Assembly (NCBI GenBank): GCA_030770535.1 | Contig: JASVEC010000024.1 | Span: forward strand, 434,001 to 498,000 | Direction of reading: 5' to 3' | DNA length: 64,000 bases | From: Batkoa obscura | Taxonomy: Eukaryota; Entomophthoromycota; Entomophthoromycetes; Entomophthorales; Batkoaceae | In this document: one piece after another, positions 13,834-25,097 of the stretch | How the letters are laid out: each line of letters starts with the position of its first letter | How positions within the stretch are numbered: the stretch's first letter is position 1 | Position numbers and translations under genes: made by a program | The notes under the pieces: model-generated | What the model was told of the DNA's origin: nothing | The model's input: only the letters and a program-made list of their open reading frames with translations | The model's database searches: none

Positions 13834-14854
13834 TTATAACTCCTTTTTAAAGACATCTAAAACCTCCTTTGCTTGATCCCAATAGATAATTTTAGCTTTA
13901 ATTTGGTGGCTATCAGTAGTTAATATTTTAGCTAATTTACGTCCTTTTCTAACTAAAAATAAATCACCCCTAAAAGAAGATTACAAGTTAACATATGTTT
14001 CTGTTAAATTCATGTCAGCGCTTACTCGTCTAATGCACAGCCAGCACAGAAATCATTCATACCATCCCCAATATAAATTGTTTTCTTGTAGTCGAATCGA
14101 TTTTTTAATTGTTTCACTTTAATTCCTAAATAAAACAATTCCTAAATATACATGACCAACTATAAACTATTTATCTTTTACCTTTACATAAATTAACAGA
14201 ACAAGTATTCTCAATCCCATTAGCTTTTGTATTACAATTTGGTGGTGTATTAAATACGGGTAATAAAGTGATCAAATTTCCCTCAATCTTAGCTTCATTA
14301 GTAATAATATTATCAAAACAATCAATTAACTTATAATTCTTTAAAATAGTTGATAAAAATAGTGAGTTTCCATCTGATATAATATTAATTGAATGATCTT
14401 GTTTTTTAGCTAATAAAATAGCTTCAACCATATTAGAGGAAATTGGAAATGTTGATAAACATTGCTGAATTTGTTCGGGTGTAGTTCCCTTGGAATGAAT
14501 TACTTTTAAATTCGATTGCTAACAGAATCAATATAAACATAAATATAAATATTATGTTTAGTCTAAAGTTACCATTGTTTCTATCCAAATACCACTTTGA
14601 TCTAAAATGCCAATACCATCTGGATAATAATATTCTAATACATGATGATCACTAATATTGTATTTTTAAATATAAATATAAATGTAAACGTATAAATATA
14701 AATATAAATATATAAAATAATATAATTTTATTTAATTACCTATCTTTATCAGCCAAGGACCTAGGATATTAATTACTATTATTTTAAATATTTTTATTGA
14801 CTTTTGTTACCAATCAAAATCATAAGTAATTAATATTTTATTAGAATCACTCAT
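13834..14854 (-). CDS. HAD-family phosphatase, PHOSPHO1/2 type
   Basis: Predicted small-molecule phosphatase; relatives act on phosphocholine, phosphoethanolamine or pyridoxal phosphate. Six exons (14811-14854, 14740-14760, 14573-14651, 14182-14518, 14026-14125, 13834-13969) give 238 residues. Motif I is YDFDWSLADKDSD (nucleophile Asp12, Asp14; the exon 1/2 and 2/3 joins fall in this motif). ISDGN is motif II (Ser/Asp), and YIGDGMNDFCAGCALDEGD is motif III, with the paired acidic residues of the family. The tail carries LVRKGRKL, as in PHOSPHO proteins. Exon 2 is only 21 bp. The exact substrate cannot be read. Confidence 0.88.
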
Positions 14855-15100
14855 TTTGAAAGAAATAATTTTGAGAAAAGTTCCTATTGTCCTATTTATA
14901 TCATTTGTCCCCTTGGTGGCATTTAAAATAATGAACTATTCAATTATTTTAAATAGAAAATTCAATTTTCTATTTTTATTAAGAATTAAGAATAGCTAAA
15001 ATTTTGTGTACTTGTAAAGTTTAATTCATGTCACAAACTGTTAAAATAATAAAATGATTTGATATACGATAAAATTTTATTACAAAGATATAAAATAAAC

Positions 15101-15682
15101 TTAAATTAAATAAACACTAATAATAATGGAGAATAAAATAGAATGACCCCAATGATTGTTTATAATAGAACCGTGACTATTCATATTAATGACATTTTGT
15201 GATGATTTAGAATAAACTGAAGATGCCTTAGCTCGAGCTGTAGTTTTTGATACATTTTTAACTGAACCAGTTGAAGAATCTGAACTGGAATCTGAGGCAT
15301 CAGAGGTACTCTTAGAATCTCCAGATTTAGTCTTTGTAGCCTTAGTGGAAGTAGAAGCATCGGTAATGCTAGTCGCAGTGCTCTCTGTCTTACTAGTAGA
15401 AGAAGCTTTTTGATTTGGATCATTTTTGTTAAATATTGAATTGACACAATCTTGAAAACATGAATTAGGTACTCCATTAGTGGAACTATCAATACATTTA
15501 TCAGTACAATCTGATGTGGCATTTGCTTGATCATCACTTGGATTAGGTAAATTCAAGCATTGAGTTAAACAAGACACATCTCCTTTACATTGATTTTGAC
15601 ATTGTTTGGCAGTAGAACTACCCACAGCTTGAATGGTTAATATAAAAATTGTGAAGGTTATAGCGAATAATATAGATTTCAT
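15101..15682 (-). CDS. Small Cys-rich secreted protein, probably GPI-anchored
   Basis: Single exon, 193 residues. Residues 1-19 form a clear signal peptide (KSILFAITFTIFILTIQA). Eight cysteines sit in two similar modules: C28-x3-C32-x5-C38-x3-C42, and C59-x3-C63-x11-C75-x3-C79. A Ser/Thr/Lys-rich stalk (about 90-165) follows, and the protein ends in a hydrophobic segment (HSILFSIIISVYLI) typical of a GPI signal. It is thus probably a cell-wall or surface protein. I do not recognise a named family; the layout is common among fungal surface proteins and candidate effectors. Confidence 0.75.
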   Translation of the reverse strand: MKSILFAITFTIFILTIQAVGSSTAKQCQNQCKGDVSCLTQCLNLPNPSDDQANATSDCTDKCIDSSTNGVPNSCFQDCVNSIFNKNDPNQKASSTSKTESTATSITDASTSTKATKTKSGDSKSTSDASDSSSDSSTGSVKNVSKTTARAKASSVYSKSSQNVINMNSHGSIINNHWGHSILFSIIISVYLI

Positions 15683-16047
15683 ATTAAGTATTAATAGATA
15701 AAAAGAATTGAAAACTAAATGAGTATTAATTTTATTTTAAAAGAGTCTTATTTGATCTTCTTATATATATTATTTCCAAACTATTTCTTACCCCATTCAA
15801 TTTAACTTTGCTTGAGTTATTAAGCATTTGCTTTAAAATTTAATACCCCTAACTCTCCTTAAACTCAACTATAAATTTCAATCTATTGTTTGAAATGGTT
15901 ATTTTTAGAACCACATAAAGTTGAAACTTACAAAAAAATTCTAGACAAAGATTTAACCCAATTTTTTGAAAATTTGATTGCGAAATTTTTAATATGGGCA
16001 TAAACTTAGTAATGGCTTCATAGCCATAGTAGCATTAAATTAATTTA
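15683..16047. other. Intergenic, no gene seen
   Basis: AT-rich spacer upstream of the Cys-rich protein gene; nothing recognised beyond its presumed promoter. Confidence 0.5.
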
Positions 16048-16285
16048 GTGGGGGGGTATTGCTTACGCATGTGGTCACAGCCTCTCCAACTCTTACGAAT
16101 TTTTTAACTGCTCAGTTAATAGTAACTTTTATTAAAATTTCGAAAAAAGGGACTAGCTTTAAAAAAATTAGTCAAGTAGCTCAGCTGAAAAACTACCCCC
16201 AATTACTTCGCAAAAGAGTTAGAACAGAGCTTTATGCTAATGGGTATAAATTCAATAAACTTCAGCTTTCTAAAAGTAACTAGTT
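16048..16285 (+). mobile_element. Possible Tc1-like DNA transposon remnant
   Basis: Starts with AGTGGGGGGG followed by TATTGCTTACGC, which resembles Tc1-type terminal repeats that begin CAGTGGGGG. The frame behind it, without an ATG start, ends in KRVRTELYANGYKFNKLQLS, reminiscent of the region of Tc1 transposases that reads VRRELHKAGY. A similar G-run followed by TTATTTGC occurs at 20521. No catalytic domain or second terminal repeat was found, so this is tentative; if real it is a short, decayed fragment. Confidence 0.28.
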
Positions 16286-17270
16286 TGAAATTTAGCAAGC
16301 ATTTTAACATGTACAGCTTTTTGAATTTGTGATTAAAATAGTCATCACATCACTATTTTAAAGAATTTTGATATTTAAAATTATTTATTGTTTAATATTA
16401 TTGAGATGTCATTAAATTGTTGAAATAAAATAAACTAATAGTATGGTATTTTGGTAAAGATAGCATACAGGTGGATACATCACTTTTTATTATAAAGAAT
16501 TCTGAGTTTATAAAACTGGATTTCAACTAAAAATGGGAATTGAATTAAAAAAGCAGTTATTATTGACTTTTAATAAGACTAAAGCTTGGGAGATGAGTTT
16601 CTATTTTGTTAAAACTAATAGCAATTAGTATTACAAGAGAGCATCCTTTATTAAAAAATAGAATGCACCTATCTGATCGTTATTTCCTACCTATTTTTAA
16701 GCCTATTGTCAGTTACAAGTGAACAAAATTTTTATGAAACTTCGGAAAATAGTTGTAACTCTAAAAGTAAAAACCTAAGGATTTAGAAATTAATATTAAT
16801 AATCTAATTGAATTATGGATTAGATCTGTAAAATTCAACCATTAAATCTATATCAAAATACCAGAGTTATTGCTACCTCAAGTCGATCCTATTGTGATTA
16901 AGCTTTGCAATGAAAAAAAGTTATAAAATAAAATGTTAGAAATATCGGAAAGAGCGTGTTTACTATGATTTAGTAGTTTATACTATTGTGATTTGTAGTA
17001 TTGATTAAAAAAGCACTTATGTGGGTAACCTTTATTTTACCAATTATACTTGTAAAAAAATATTCTTTTTAAATTAAAATCAATATGAGGTTGGACTCAC
17101 TTTTAACTTACTTTTAAAAATTCACCAAAAACGCTTACCTTCTCTAAGTAACAATTTCATATATCATTTTGTTCAACATAATAAAAAGTATTTGAAACTA
17201 ATAATATTCTAGTCAATTATATGCTATAGTGCAATATTTATTAATACTTTTTAAACTTAAAAAAGTATAT
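16286..17270. other. Intergenic, no gene seen
   Basis: AT-rich DNA without a credible frame or repeat. It may hold eroded remains of the possible transposon just upstream, but I cannot show it. Confidence 0.4.
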
Positions 17271-17366
17271 GGGGATGTATTTTTGTGTTTAAGAACTTTA
17301 CTAACAAATTTTCCATTCAAGTAAAGCTTAAAAATGGAAAGAATAATGAAACCAAAAAACATCCCC
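17271..17366 (+). mobile_element. Fold-back MITE copy A
   Basis: 96-bp element running GGGGATGTATTTTTG to ACATCCCC, flanked by TATAT/TATA. The + orientation is defined by the GGGGATGTATTTTTG end on the left. Core sequence ACTAACAAATTTTCC; the central AGCGCT is degraded here (AAAGCTT). Confidence 0.85.
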
Positions 17367-17669
17367 TATATAATTCACCCATTTCAACCAAATTTGGGTT
17401 ATTCGAGTTGCTGTTAAGTATAAAAGAAATTATAAGCTACAAAAAGCAAACAGCTATAATTTTTTATATTCATTCTTTAAAAATTAAAGAAAATGAATCA
17501 TTAAGGCCATTTTAAATCACCTTTCAGTTAAAGATATTTTTGACTTATTCATTTGGTCCAAAAAATAGAACAAAGCGATAATACTAATATTGTGAGATGA
17601 CGCGGCGTTAGACTACTATAATAGTTATTAATATTAGAAAGTAATAAAAACATCAATGAATACGGTACA

Positions 17670-17767
17670 GGGATATTTTTTTTGGTTTCATTACTTTTTC
17701 CACGTTCCAAGCGCTATTTGAGGGTAAAAATTGTTAGTAAAATTCTTAAACACAAAAATATATCACC
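17670..17767 (-). mobile_element. Fold-back MITE copy B
   Basis: Same family, reversed, with intact central AGCGCT. Its right end (ATATCACC) is separated from copy C by only the four bases ATAT, giving an abutting inverted pair. Confidence 0.85.
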
Positions 17768-17771
17768 ATAT

Positions 17772-17870
17772 GGGGATGTATTTTTGTATTTAAGAATCTT
17801 ACTAACAAATTTTCCACTTAAATAGCGCTTAAAAAATGGAAAAAATAATGAAGTCAAAAAAGACACTCCC
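17772..17870 (+). mobile_element. Fold-back MITE copy C
   Basis: 99 bp with GGGGATGTATTTTTG left end and ACACTCCC right end; flanked on both sides by ATAT, consistent with a 4-bp target duplication. Confidence 0.87.
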
Positions 17871-18236
17871 ATATACTTTTATTTAAATATTTATCAGAAT
17901 AACTCTTTACTTTTAATTAGCAAAATTTACAAAAAAAACAATATAATTATATTAAAAATTGAAATATTAGCTTTAACAGCATTTTTTTATTTCTTATATT
18001 CATATTGTTCTAATTTATATAGCCTTCAAGTAACAGAATGCTGATTTGATATTGATGTATCATTCCCAATCTATAAATTGGTGGTTAATTCTAACACAGC
18101 CAACACTATGTTTAGAAGAATATTTTATTATATCTCTATTATTTTTATCAAGTTTATTTCAAATCATTTTAAAAGCACAAACTTGATTAAATTCATAAGG
18201 TTTGAGGCTTCTTTAACGATGAAATATTTTAATAAT
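17871..18236. other. Intergenic between MITE copies C and D
   Basis: AT-rich sequence; open frames here are short and not credible genes. Confidence 0.4.
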
Positions 18237-18335
18237 GGGGATGTTTTTTTTGATTTCATTACTTTTTCTATTTTTTAAGCACTATTTGAGTGAAAAGATC
18301 GTTAGTAAAATTATTAAACAAAAAAATACATCCCC
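18237..18335 (-). mobile_element. Fold-back MITE copy D
   Basis: 99 bp, GGGGATGTTTTTTTTG to ACATCCCC, central AGCACT. Flanks AAT on both sides. Confidence 0.86.
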
Positions 18336-18861
18336 AATCTTAAGTTTTATTTTATATAATAAATTAAATAAAACCATGACTGTTGTTTTTGGTTTGGTGT
18401 AAATTTTATAAGTCCCCAAGGCTCACAGATGGTACTGTTCTAAAAAATTGGCAAAAGTTGAAGTAGGATAGATAATACTACATTTGTATTAGATTTTTGG
18501 TGAGTATCCTGAATCATATTGAGCTTTTACTTTTTAACATTTTTAGCTGTAGTTAAGATGGTATATTAATGTTAAGGATGTAAGTTTTAGACATGATCTA
18601 ATAAAGCCTTTTTGTTGTTCATGAAATGAAAACAGTCCAAAGGTTTTAAAAAAAGGTAAATTACACTTTAAAAAATCCTTTAATCATCTTGTAAAATATC
18701 TGAATAATTCAGCACAATTGCTAATGTAATGTTTCTGAAAAACTTGATTCTGTAAAAATATTGACTTTTTGATAAAAGCTTGAAACCAATTCTTATTGGT
18801 TATTAATTCCATTGTGTATCAAAAAAAACACTCAAAATTAAATTCAAATCGTGTAGCATTG
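18336..18861. other. Intergenic between MITE copies D and E
   Basis: AT-rich, no gene or repeat recognised. Confidence 0.4.
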
Positions 18862-18957
18862 GGGGATGTTTTTTGGCTTCATTACTTTTTCCATCTTTTA
18901 AGCGCTATTTAAGGGGAAAAATTGTTAGTAAAACTCTTAATACAAAAATACATCCCC
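18862..18957 (-). mobile_element. Fold-back MITE copy E
   Basis: 96 bp, GGGGATGTTTTTTGG to ACATCCCC with central AGCGCT. Flanks do not form an obvious duplication. Confidence 0.85.
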
Positions 18958-19050
18958 ACTATAAGAAAAAATTTAATAACAATATAAGAAATGAACCCTT
19001 AATTTTTGTTTTCTTTTAAATAATTATTTGCAACCTAAGTTAGTTCCAAA

Positions 19051-20400
19051 ACGAATAATCTATTTTAATCTGAGAATCTTGTAAAAATGGTTATTAGACA
19101 AGTTTTGTACCACCTTACAAATGAAGATAAATGTAATTTATTTATATATCGTAAAGCATGGATTAAATTAACAATATCCTATATATTATTAGAGGATGTC
19201 AATGAGGATATATTTTACCATAAATATAGTAAAGAAATCAAGAAAGCCTTTAAAATATTTGGGTCTTATATCAAGTATTTAAAACTTGGGAGATAGTAAG
19301 ATTTACCAATTAACTCATTAACGTATCCAAATTGTAAAAATTTACATTTACGTTTGAACAATTACTCAAATAACAGAGAATTCGAATACTATTCTGTTAG
19401 TAGGCGTTCACTGTTCAGACGAAATAGATGATTTATTGACGAAAGAGTATTTGGCTTTTAATAGAATTAATATCAAAGAAATACTTTAAAACTTAGATCA
19501 TATAGAACTTCGCAATTTTAAGGACTATTTAGCAATATCAATAATAGCAGCATTACTACCAAATTTGAAGTCGTTAGTTATTAGAAATAAATTTAATCCT
19601 GGTACCCCATGTTTTGTAGAATTATTGAACAAGTTTTACAACCTAAATTAACTAGTGTTATACTTGAATTAGAGAAGTATAATTATCTTCTAGGAAAACG
19701 ATTCTCGGTATCAAATAAGTTAGATTTATAATGGACCAAAGTAAAATATTAAGATTTTAAAGAATTATGTATAAATTCAATTATGTAAAGTTTAAAAGAC
19801 TTTACAGTAAAGGATATTATCAGTTATTGTTTGATGGAATATAAAAGTTAAGATAATTAAAACTAACCCACATTAATTCATTTGAAGCCAACATAAATAG
19901 TCAGGCATTTCCAAAATTAAATTATTTAAAGTTAATAGAATTCAGAAATAAGCCATCTAGCCTTCTGTATTCTGCATTCAGTATGTTAATAATTACCTAT
20001 ATAAACTTGTCAATAAGCCATAGCAATCTCTCGCTCTTATTTAATGAAAGTTAGCCAAAAATGAAGAATAATATAATTACACTAAAGATTCAAAGGTTGA
20101 GTTTGGGGATAGACTTTTAGTTTCTTATATAATTTATACCCTATGTTACATAATATTAGTATAATTGATTGTCGATTCAATAATATATCGTTTTAAAAGT
20201 ATAAAATAATAGTCGACTTCAATTTAACTAATGTATTATTAAATCTTTAAATCAATTGCTTGCTCTAAATTTGGCATTTTTGTTGACTTAAATATTTTAA
20301 GAATATAAATTAAATTCATTTGGGATTCTAAATTGCACGTTTTTAGAATTGAAATATTTCAATAACTCTAAATACTACCCAGTAGGAAATAAAATAATCT
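19051..20400 (+). pseudogene. Decayed F-box/LRR gene 1
   Basis: Host-family copy aligned by eye to the intact gene at 42722-44089. The expected start is ACG (19051) instead of ATG, with an early stop in the MSNLFKLENL segment. Then MVIRQVLYHLTNEDKCNLFI and KEIKKAFKIFGSYIKYLKLG (F-box region) run to a stop near 19296. Frame breaks and stops follow, but LRR pieces such as YPNCKNLHLRLNNYSNNREF, and a C-terminal LKYFNNSKYYPVGNK, are recognisable. Clearly non-functional for a full protein. Confidence 0.8.
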
Positions 20401-21092
20401 ATGATAACTGTATTTTTTTTGTTTAATTTATTTTAAAAAAGAAAAAAGTATTAATAGAAATCTATTGAGGAGCAGGCTTTAACTTAACGCACCTTAATTG
20501 AACTAAACAACATAGGCCTTTGGGGGGGGGGGTTATTTGCTATATTTATGTCATATTTCCTCTTTTTTTAATAAAAGATTTTCATTTCAAAAAAAGAGAC
20601 TAAATTATGGTGACTGAACTAATGTGCTCGAAATTAATACAGTAAAACATTTTATCAAGGAGTTAGATTACCAAGGGGTTTGACTAGCTATTATGTAGCA
20701 TAACAGAGAGATATTCATCATATACATAGAGTAACTGATCAAGGGTAAAGTAGAAGAGAGTAATCAACTAAGAAAATAACTTGAATTTGTAGAAAACTTA
20801 ACCTACTTTTAAACAAATTTATTAAATTCTCGTTAAAATGCCAAACATAATTTAATGACCTAAAAATTCGTCTATTAATGTAAGGAGTTGAGCAATATAA
20901 TTTATCTAACTTTTTAATCTTTTTAACCTCTTCTTAAATAAAGATAGCATAATTTTAAATTTTTAATCTATAGGTTATTTGAAACACATATGTACGTAGA
21001 ATACTACTCTATATGCTAAATTTTATTGCGACTTAATTTAATTGAAATTATAAAATTAAAGGCGAAGCTATACTAATATTATTTTATTATGG
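20401..21092. other. Intergenic with an 11-G run
   Basis: Contains a run of 11 G at 20522-20532 followed by TTATTTGC, similar to the start of the possible Tc1-like remnant at 16048. No coding frame recognised. Confidence 0.4.
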
Positions 21093-22166
21093 TTAGCAAA
21101 TACCACCTAACTTAATATCCCAAACTTTCAAATGATCAAATACCGAAGGGGCATACCATTTTGAAGCAGAACAATTAGGATCTTCTAAATAGCTATCATT
21201 ACAATAAACTTCTTTCTTCCCATTTACCCATATTTCATTATGATGATGATAATAATCAGATACCAGTTTAGCCTGTGGGGGCAAGTGAGCCACTAGATCG
21301 TTATTATTAACCACACGAGTTAAACTAAAAGCTTGTTGATTCAAATAACGCGCAAACTCTTTATCACCAATCCTTGGTTCACCATAGGTGAATACTGACA
21401 GGCTGTCATCTTTTAGACCTAAGTTTTCCCTTAATATTAGAGCGCTTAATGTAGCTATTGCTCCACCTAAGCTATGTCCAACTACAACTAACTTATATTC
21501 TCTATGTTCATTCAACAATTCTTTCAATTTATTAACGTATAATGGTAACAGATTTTCACTACATTGTTTAAATCCACGATGGACCCAATATTCATACTTA
21601 TTGAATACTATTGGATCCTTTAGAATTTTGACATCTTGAATGAAATTCTTTAATCTTGAACTTCCGCGGAAAGACAATACCACCGCTTTCTTATTTTTAT
21701 CAATTGCTAAATAAGCTTTAGTTTTTGTTGGCTTGTCAAAATAGGTATTTATATACTGAACTGGGGTTTTTTTACAATGAGAGCATGACCAGCTTTTTAA
21801 ATTTGCGTCAGTGCAGTAAGCGGCTCCAGCTAATCTAGCATAGTATTTACTAGTTTGAATGTCACTTACTTTTAATTGGGTTGGCATCTCAAACATACGT
21901 GAAGTTGCTCCCTCTTGTGGTTCTAATTTCACATTTTCTTTTAAATAGTTCAAATTTTCCATAAAATCTTTAAAATAGTCCTCCTCAACTGGGCTTTTGT
22001 CAGTATTGGCGCTTAAACTGAGTTCGTTACTAGTTGGTGGTAAGGCGCTACCATTATTGATAATAGTAGCATTACTATGAACACTTACAGAAGCCTGAAA
22101 GTGATGGAATAACGATATACCACAAAATAAAGTAATAAAGACTGGGTTGCAGTTATTCAAGAGCAT
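21093..22166 (-). CDS. Secreted class 3 lipase (Rhizomucor-type)
   Basis: Single exon, 357 residues. N-terminal hydrophobic segment (about 8-25) fits a signal peptide; residues 26-95 look like a propeptide. The lipase domain has VLSFRGSSRLKNFIQDV (oxyanion region), the nucleophile elbow VVVGHSLGG (Ser232), YGEPRIGD, then NNNDLVAHLPP (Asp290) and FDHLKVW (His345), completing the Ser-Asp-His triad. Paired cysteines occur in the Rhizomucor miehei lipase pattern. The likely role is extracellular triacylglycerol hydrolysis. It stands alone between F-box gene remnants. Confidence 0.93.
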   Translation of the reverse strand: MLLNNCNPVFITLFCGISLFHHFQASVSVHSNATIINNGSALPPTSNELSLSANTDKSPVEEDYFKDFMENLNYLKENVKLEPQEGATSRMFEMPTQLKVSDIQTSKYYARLAGAAYCTDANLKSWSCSHCKKTPVQYINTYFDKPTKTKAYLAIDKNKKAVVLSFRGSSRLKNFIQDVKILKDPIVFNKYEYWVHRGFKQCSENLLPLYVNKLKELLNEHREYKLVVVGHSLGGAIATLSALILRENLGLKDDSLSVFTYGEPRIGDKEFARYLNQQAFSLTRVVNNNDLVAHLPPQAKLVSDYYHHHNEIWVNGKKEVYCNDSYLEDPNCSASKWYAPSVFDHLKVWDIKLGGIC

Positions 22167-23224
22167 ATTTATTGTAGATTATTATGTAATTAGACTTAAA
22201 ATTGAGGTTTGTTAAATATACCTCTACATTCTGGAAGTCTTTTATACTTTTTCGATAAGTATACATTTAGTATATCCACATTGTGATCTTATATTTTTAT
22301 GACCTTGTTACCTGGTAGAATTATGTTTAAAGAATATTTAGAATTAATTATTATAGTATATCCAATTAATGTGTATTTTATATTATAGTCTTAATGAAAA
22401 TCCTTTATTTTAATTAAATCATCTTCTATAACTCTATTTTTGTTATGACATATTCTACTTCCCTGCCACATTCAAATGTTATTACCCAACGAAATTAATT
22501 AAGCGCTAGGTTGGATTTAAATAAAATAGAATATCTTTGTCATGGGAAAAATAGAAATCCTTTATTTTATAGTAGAGTAACTGACTCAATAGGTTTTATT
22601 ACCACTTAGAATAACTCACGAATTTGGATCTCAGTTACTATTTGACTTTTTACTAAAAAATAGTGTTGTTATTTATTTGTATTTGTTTTTGATCTTTATT
22701 TTTAGTCTTTATTCTCCACATTTCTCTCAAAATTTCTATAATTTTACTTACTATTTATAACAATTATATTAAGTAATACTATTACCATAATTAGAATTTT
22801 AAAATTATTCTGCCTACAGCATCATGTAACACAGTTTTTTTATCTAATCAATATTGTGCCATTAAAGGGTAGTTGGATGCTTATTTAATTATTTAATTCT
22901 TTTCAATCAAGAATTAGTTTTTATGTCCGTTAAAAAATCAAATTTTAAGAATCAAAAAGTAGTTATCTATTTCTATGGTATATAAAAGAAATCATTATTA
23001 ATCTTAACCTTTAAAGGCCCTTGTAGATTTTAATAAAGCAGTTTAAACATTTTTTAGCTTCAGCTTTTCTTAGTTATTCTAATACATACCTTCATTATCT
23101 AAACTGGTTAAATAGTTTAAAAAATTAGTTTTTAGTTGACACCTGTTGCAGCTTTCTTGTGACTCCTTGGTGAAAACTTCTATGCACAAATTATTTTATT
23201 GTTGACTTTTTTAAGCCTAACCTT
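22167..23224. other. Intergenic, no gene seen
   Basis: 1 kb of AT-rich DNA upstream of the lipase; nothing recognised. Confidence 0.45.
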
Positions 23225-24475
23225 TACATGTCTATTATCTTTCAAAAAATAATAATTTTAAGCTACTTTCATGTTGTAAAGGATGTAATAAAATGCTGGT
23301 GCCTATGTTATGCGAGGATTTTAAAAGAGATGAATGCATATATAAAAAAGAAACGAGGAAAGCATTAGAAGTACGATCCTTATATTAGATGTTTATGTCT
23401 TAATCCTTTTTCGCATTTTCCACTTTATTCTTTCAGATATCCAAATTGTATAAAATTTTATTTGGGTTTCGATGATTATTTCGATAATAAAGAGGATTTG
23501 AATGGTATCGCATTAGTGGGTTTATGTTATAATAAGAAAAACAATGATATTTTTATTAAAGAATGTAAAGCTACAAATAGAGTTCATTTCAAAGAAATAT
23601 TTCAAACTTTGGAATGTTTAAAGATTGGTACTTTTAATCATTATCTTATTATGTCAATAATGTTGACCTTACCACCGACTTTAAGTTCATTGAATATTAA
23701 ATACAATATCAATGGAAGGGGTTTTTATCTCAAAGAATTGTTCAATAAACTTGATAATTTAAAAGAATTTAAATTAACTGAGTTTGAACTCAAATTGGAG
23801 AAGTATAGGTATTTGACAAGCAAACAACTCCCAAAATTACAAAAGCTATACATTGAATCCATGAAGATAATAGAAGTAAGGTCTGAGAGTATATGTATAA
23901 ATTTAAATTGCTCAAAAATTAAACCACTCTACTACAAAGAATTTTGTCCTACCCTAACATTTGATGGAATATCTAGCATAGAAAATTAGGGCTACCTTAC
24001 TTCAATTTATCTAAATTAAATGTAGATAATGTGATATTCCCAAAATCAAATCAGCTGAATTTAATGAGTTGTTACAATACTTCAGCTAATGCTTTGTATA
24101 CAGTATTTAATGTTAATAATCACATAGTTAAATTTAGACATATATCTTAGTGATTTATTTTTAAAGAAATTTATCTAAAAAAGGAAAATAACTTTATTGC
24201 ATTAAAAGCTGATGGGTCAATTTTACGAGCCGATTTTTTAGATTTTTTAGATACGTCATGTATTAATTTATGTGATCCTGAGGTAATACATCGTGAACTT
24301 GATACTGGTATACCATTTTTACATTATAGAACAGAGAAGATTTTGATTTAATTAGTATATCGTTTAAAAGAATCCCCTATCATAAGGCTAACGTTGCTAT
24401 TAGTCTCATTATAAACCATTTTAAAACATGACTTTGTTTGACTATAGATTATGAAAAAAAAATTCGTTTTGAATA
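23225..24475 (+). pseudogene. Decayed F-box/LRR gene 2
   Basis: The start is lost. Remnants begin near LLSCCKGCNKMLVPML (F-box end). The longest open piece (23462-23989, no ATG) reads YFDNKEDLNGIALVGLCYNK and continues through LPPTLSSLNIKYN, KLDNLKEFKLTEFELKLEKY and KQLPKLQKLYIESM, all matching the LRR order of the intact genes. Stops and frame changes follow until about 24475. A host gene beyond use. Confidence 0.8.
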
Positions 24476-25097
24476 AGATATCAAATAGATTATGTTTTTT
24501 TGTTCAAATTTTATTCAAGTTTTGTTTTATTGTATAGCGGATACTTTAAAAATATCTTTATAAATATTAATTGATATATAGATTAATTTAACTTGATTAA
24601 AATTTTGTTCAACTTAATTTTAGCAAAAATCTCAAATTAAGCAGCAAATGCTACAAGAATATTTACTTTTTTGATTACTTAAAATAACTTATATTGAGAC
24701 ACTTTTTGGCCAATTTTAATAGTTTTTTGAAAATTTTATGCTAAATATTAAATAGTCAAAAAAGTATAACTAAAATTTTTTAACTTTAACTGAGCCTTTA
24801 AGCTTACCCATATACAAGCTTTCATTTTTTAATAATACTTTAGCTTGTATTTAGAAAACATTATAACAAATCAAAATGTAACATTCAACTATACTTAAAA
24901 TTAAGTATACAAGCCTTTTATAAATATAAGCTTTATATTAAAAAATTTTATCATCCTGTTACAAGTCTGAAATAGAAATACCATCAAGATTTATTTCTAG
25001 ACTCTACAATTTTATTCGAAATATCAAAAGATATTAATAAAACAACAAAGTTTGCTTTTTATATATAACACTTTTTATGACTCCAGCTAATTTTAAA
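24476..25097. other. Intergenic, no gene seen
   Basis: AT-rich spacer between two F-box gene remnants; nothing recognised. Confidence 0.45.

Noticed and set aside
17285-17515. 76-codon frame overlapping MITE copy A
   Set aside because: Begins inside the MITE and shows no conserved feature.
18078-18278. 66-codon frame running into MITE copy D
   Set aside because: No features; ends inside the MITE.
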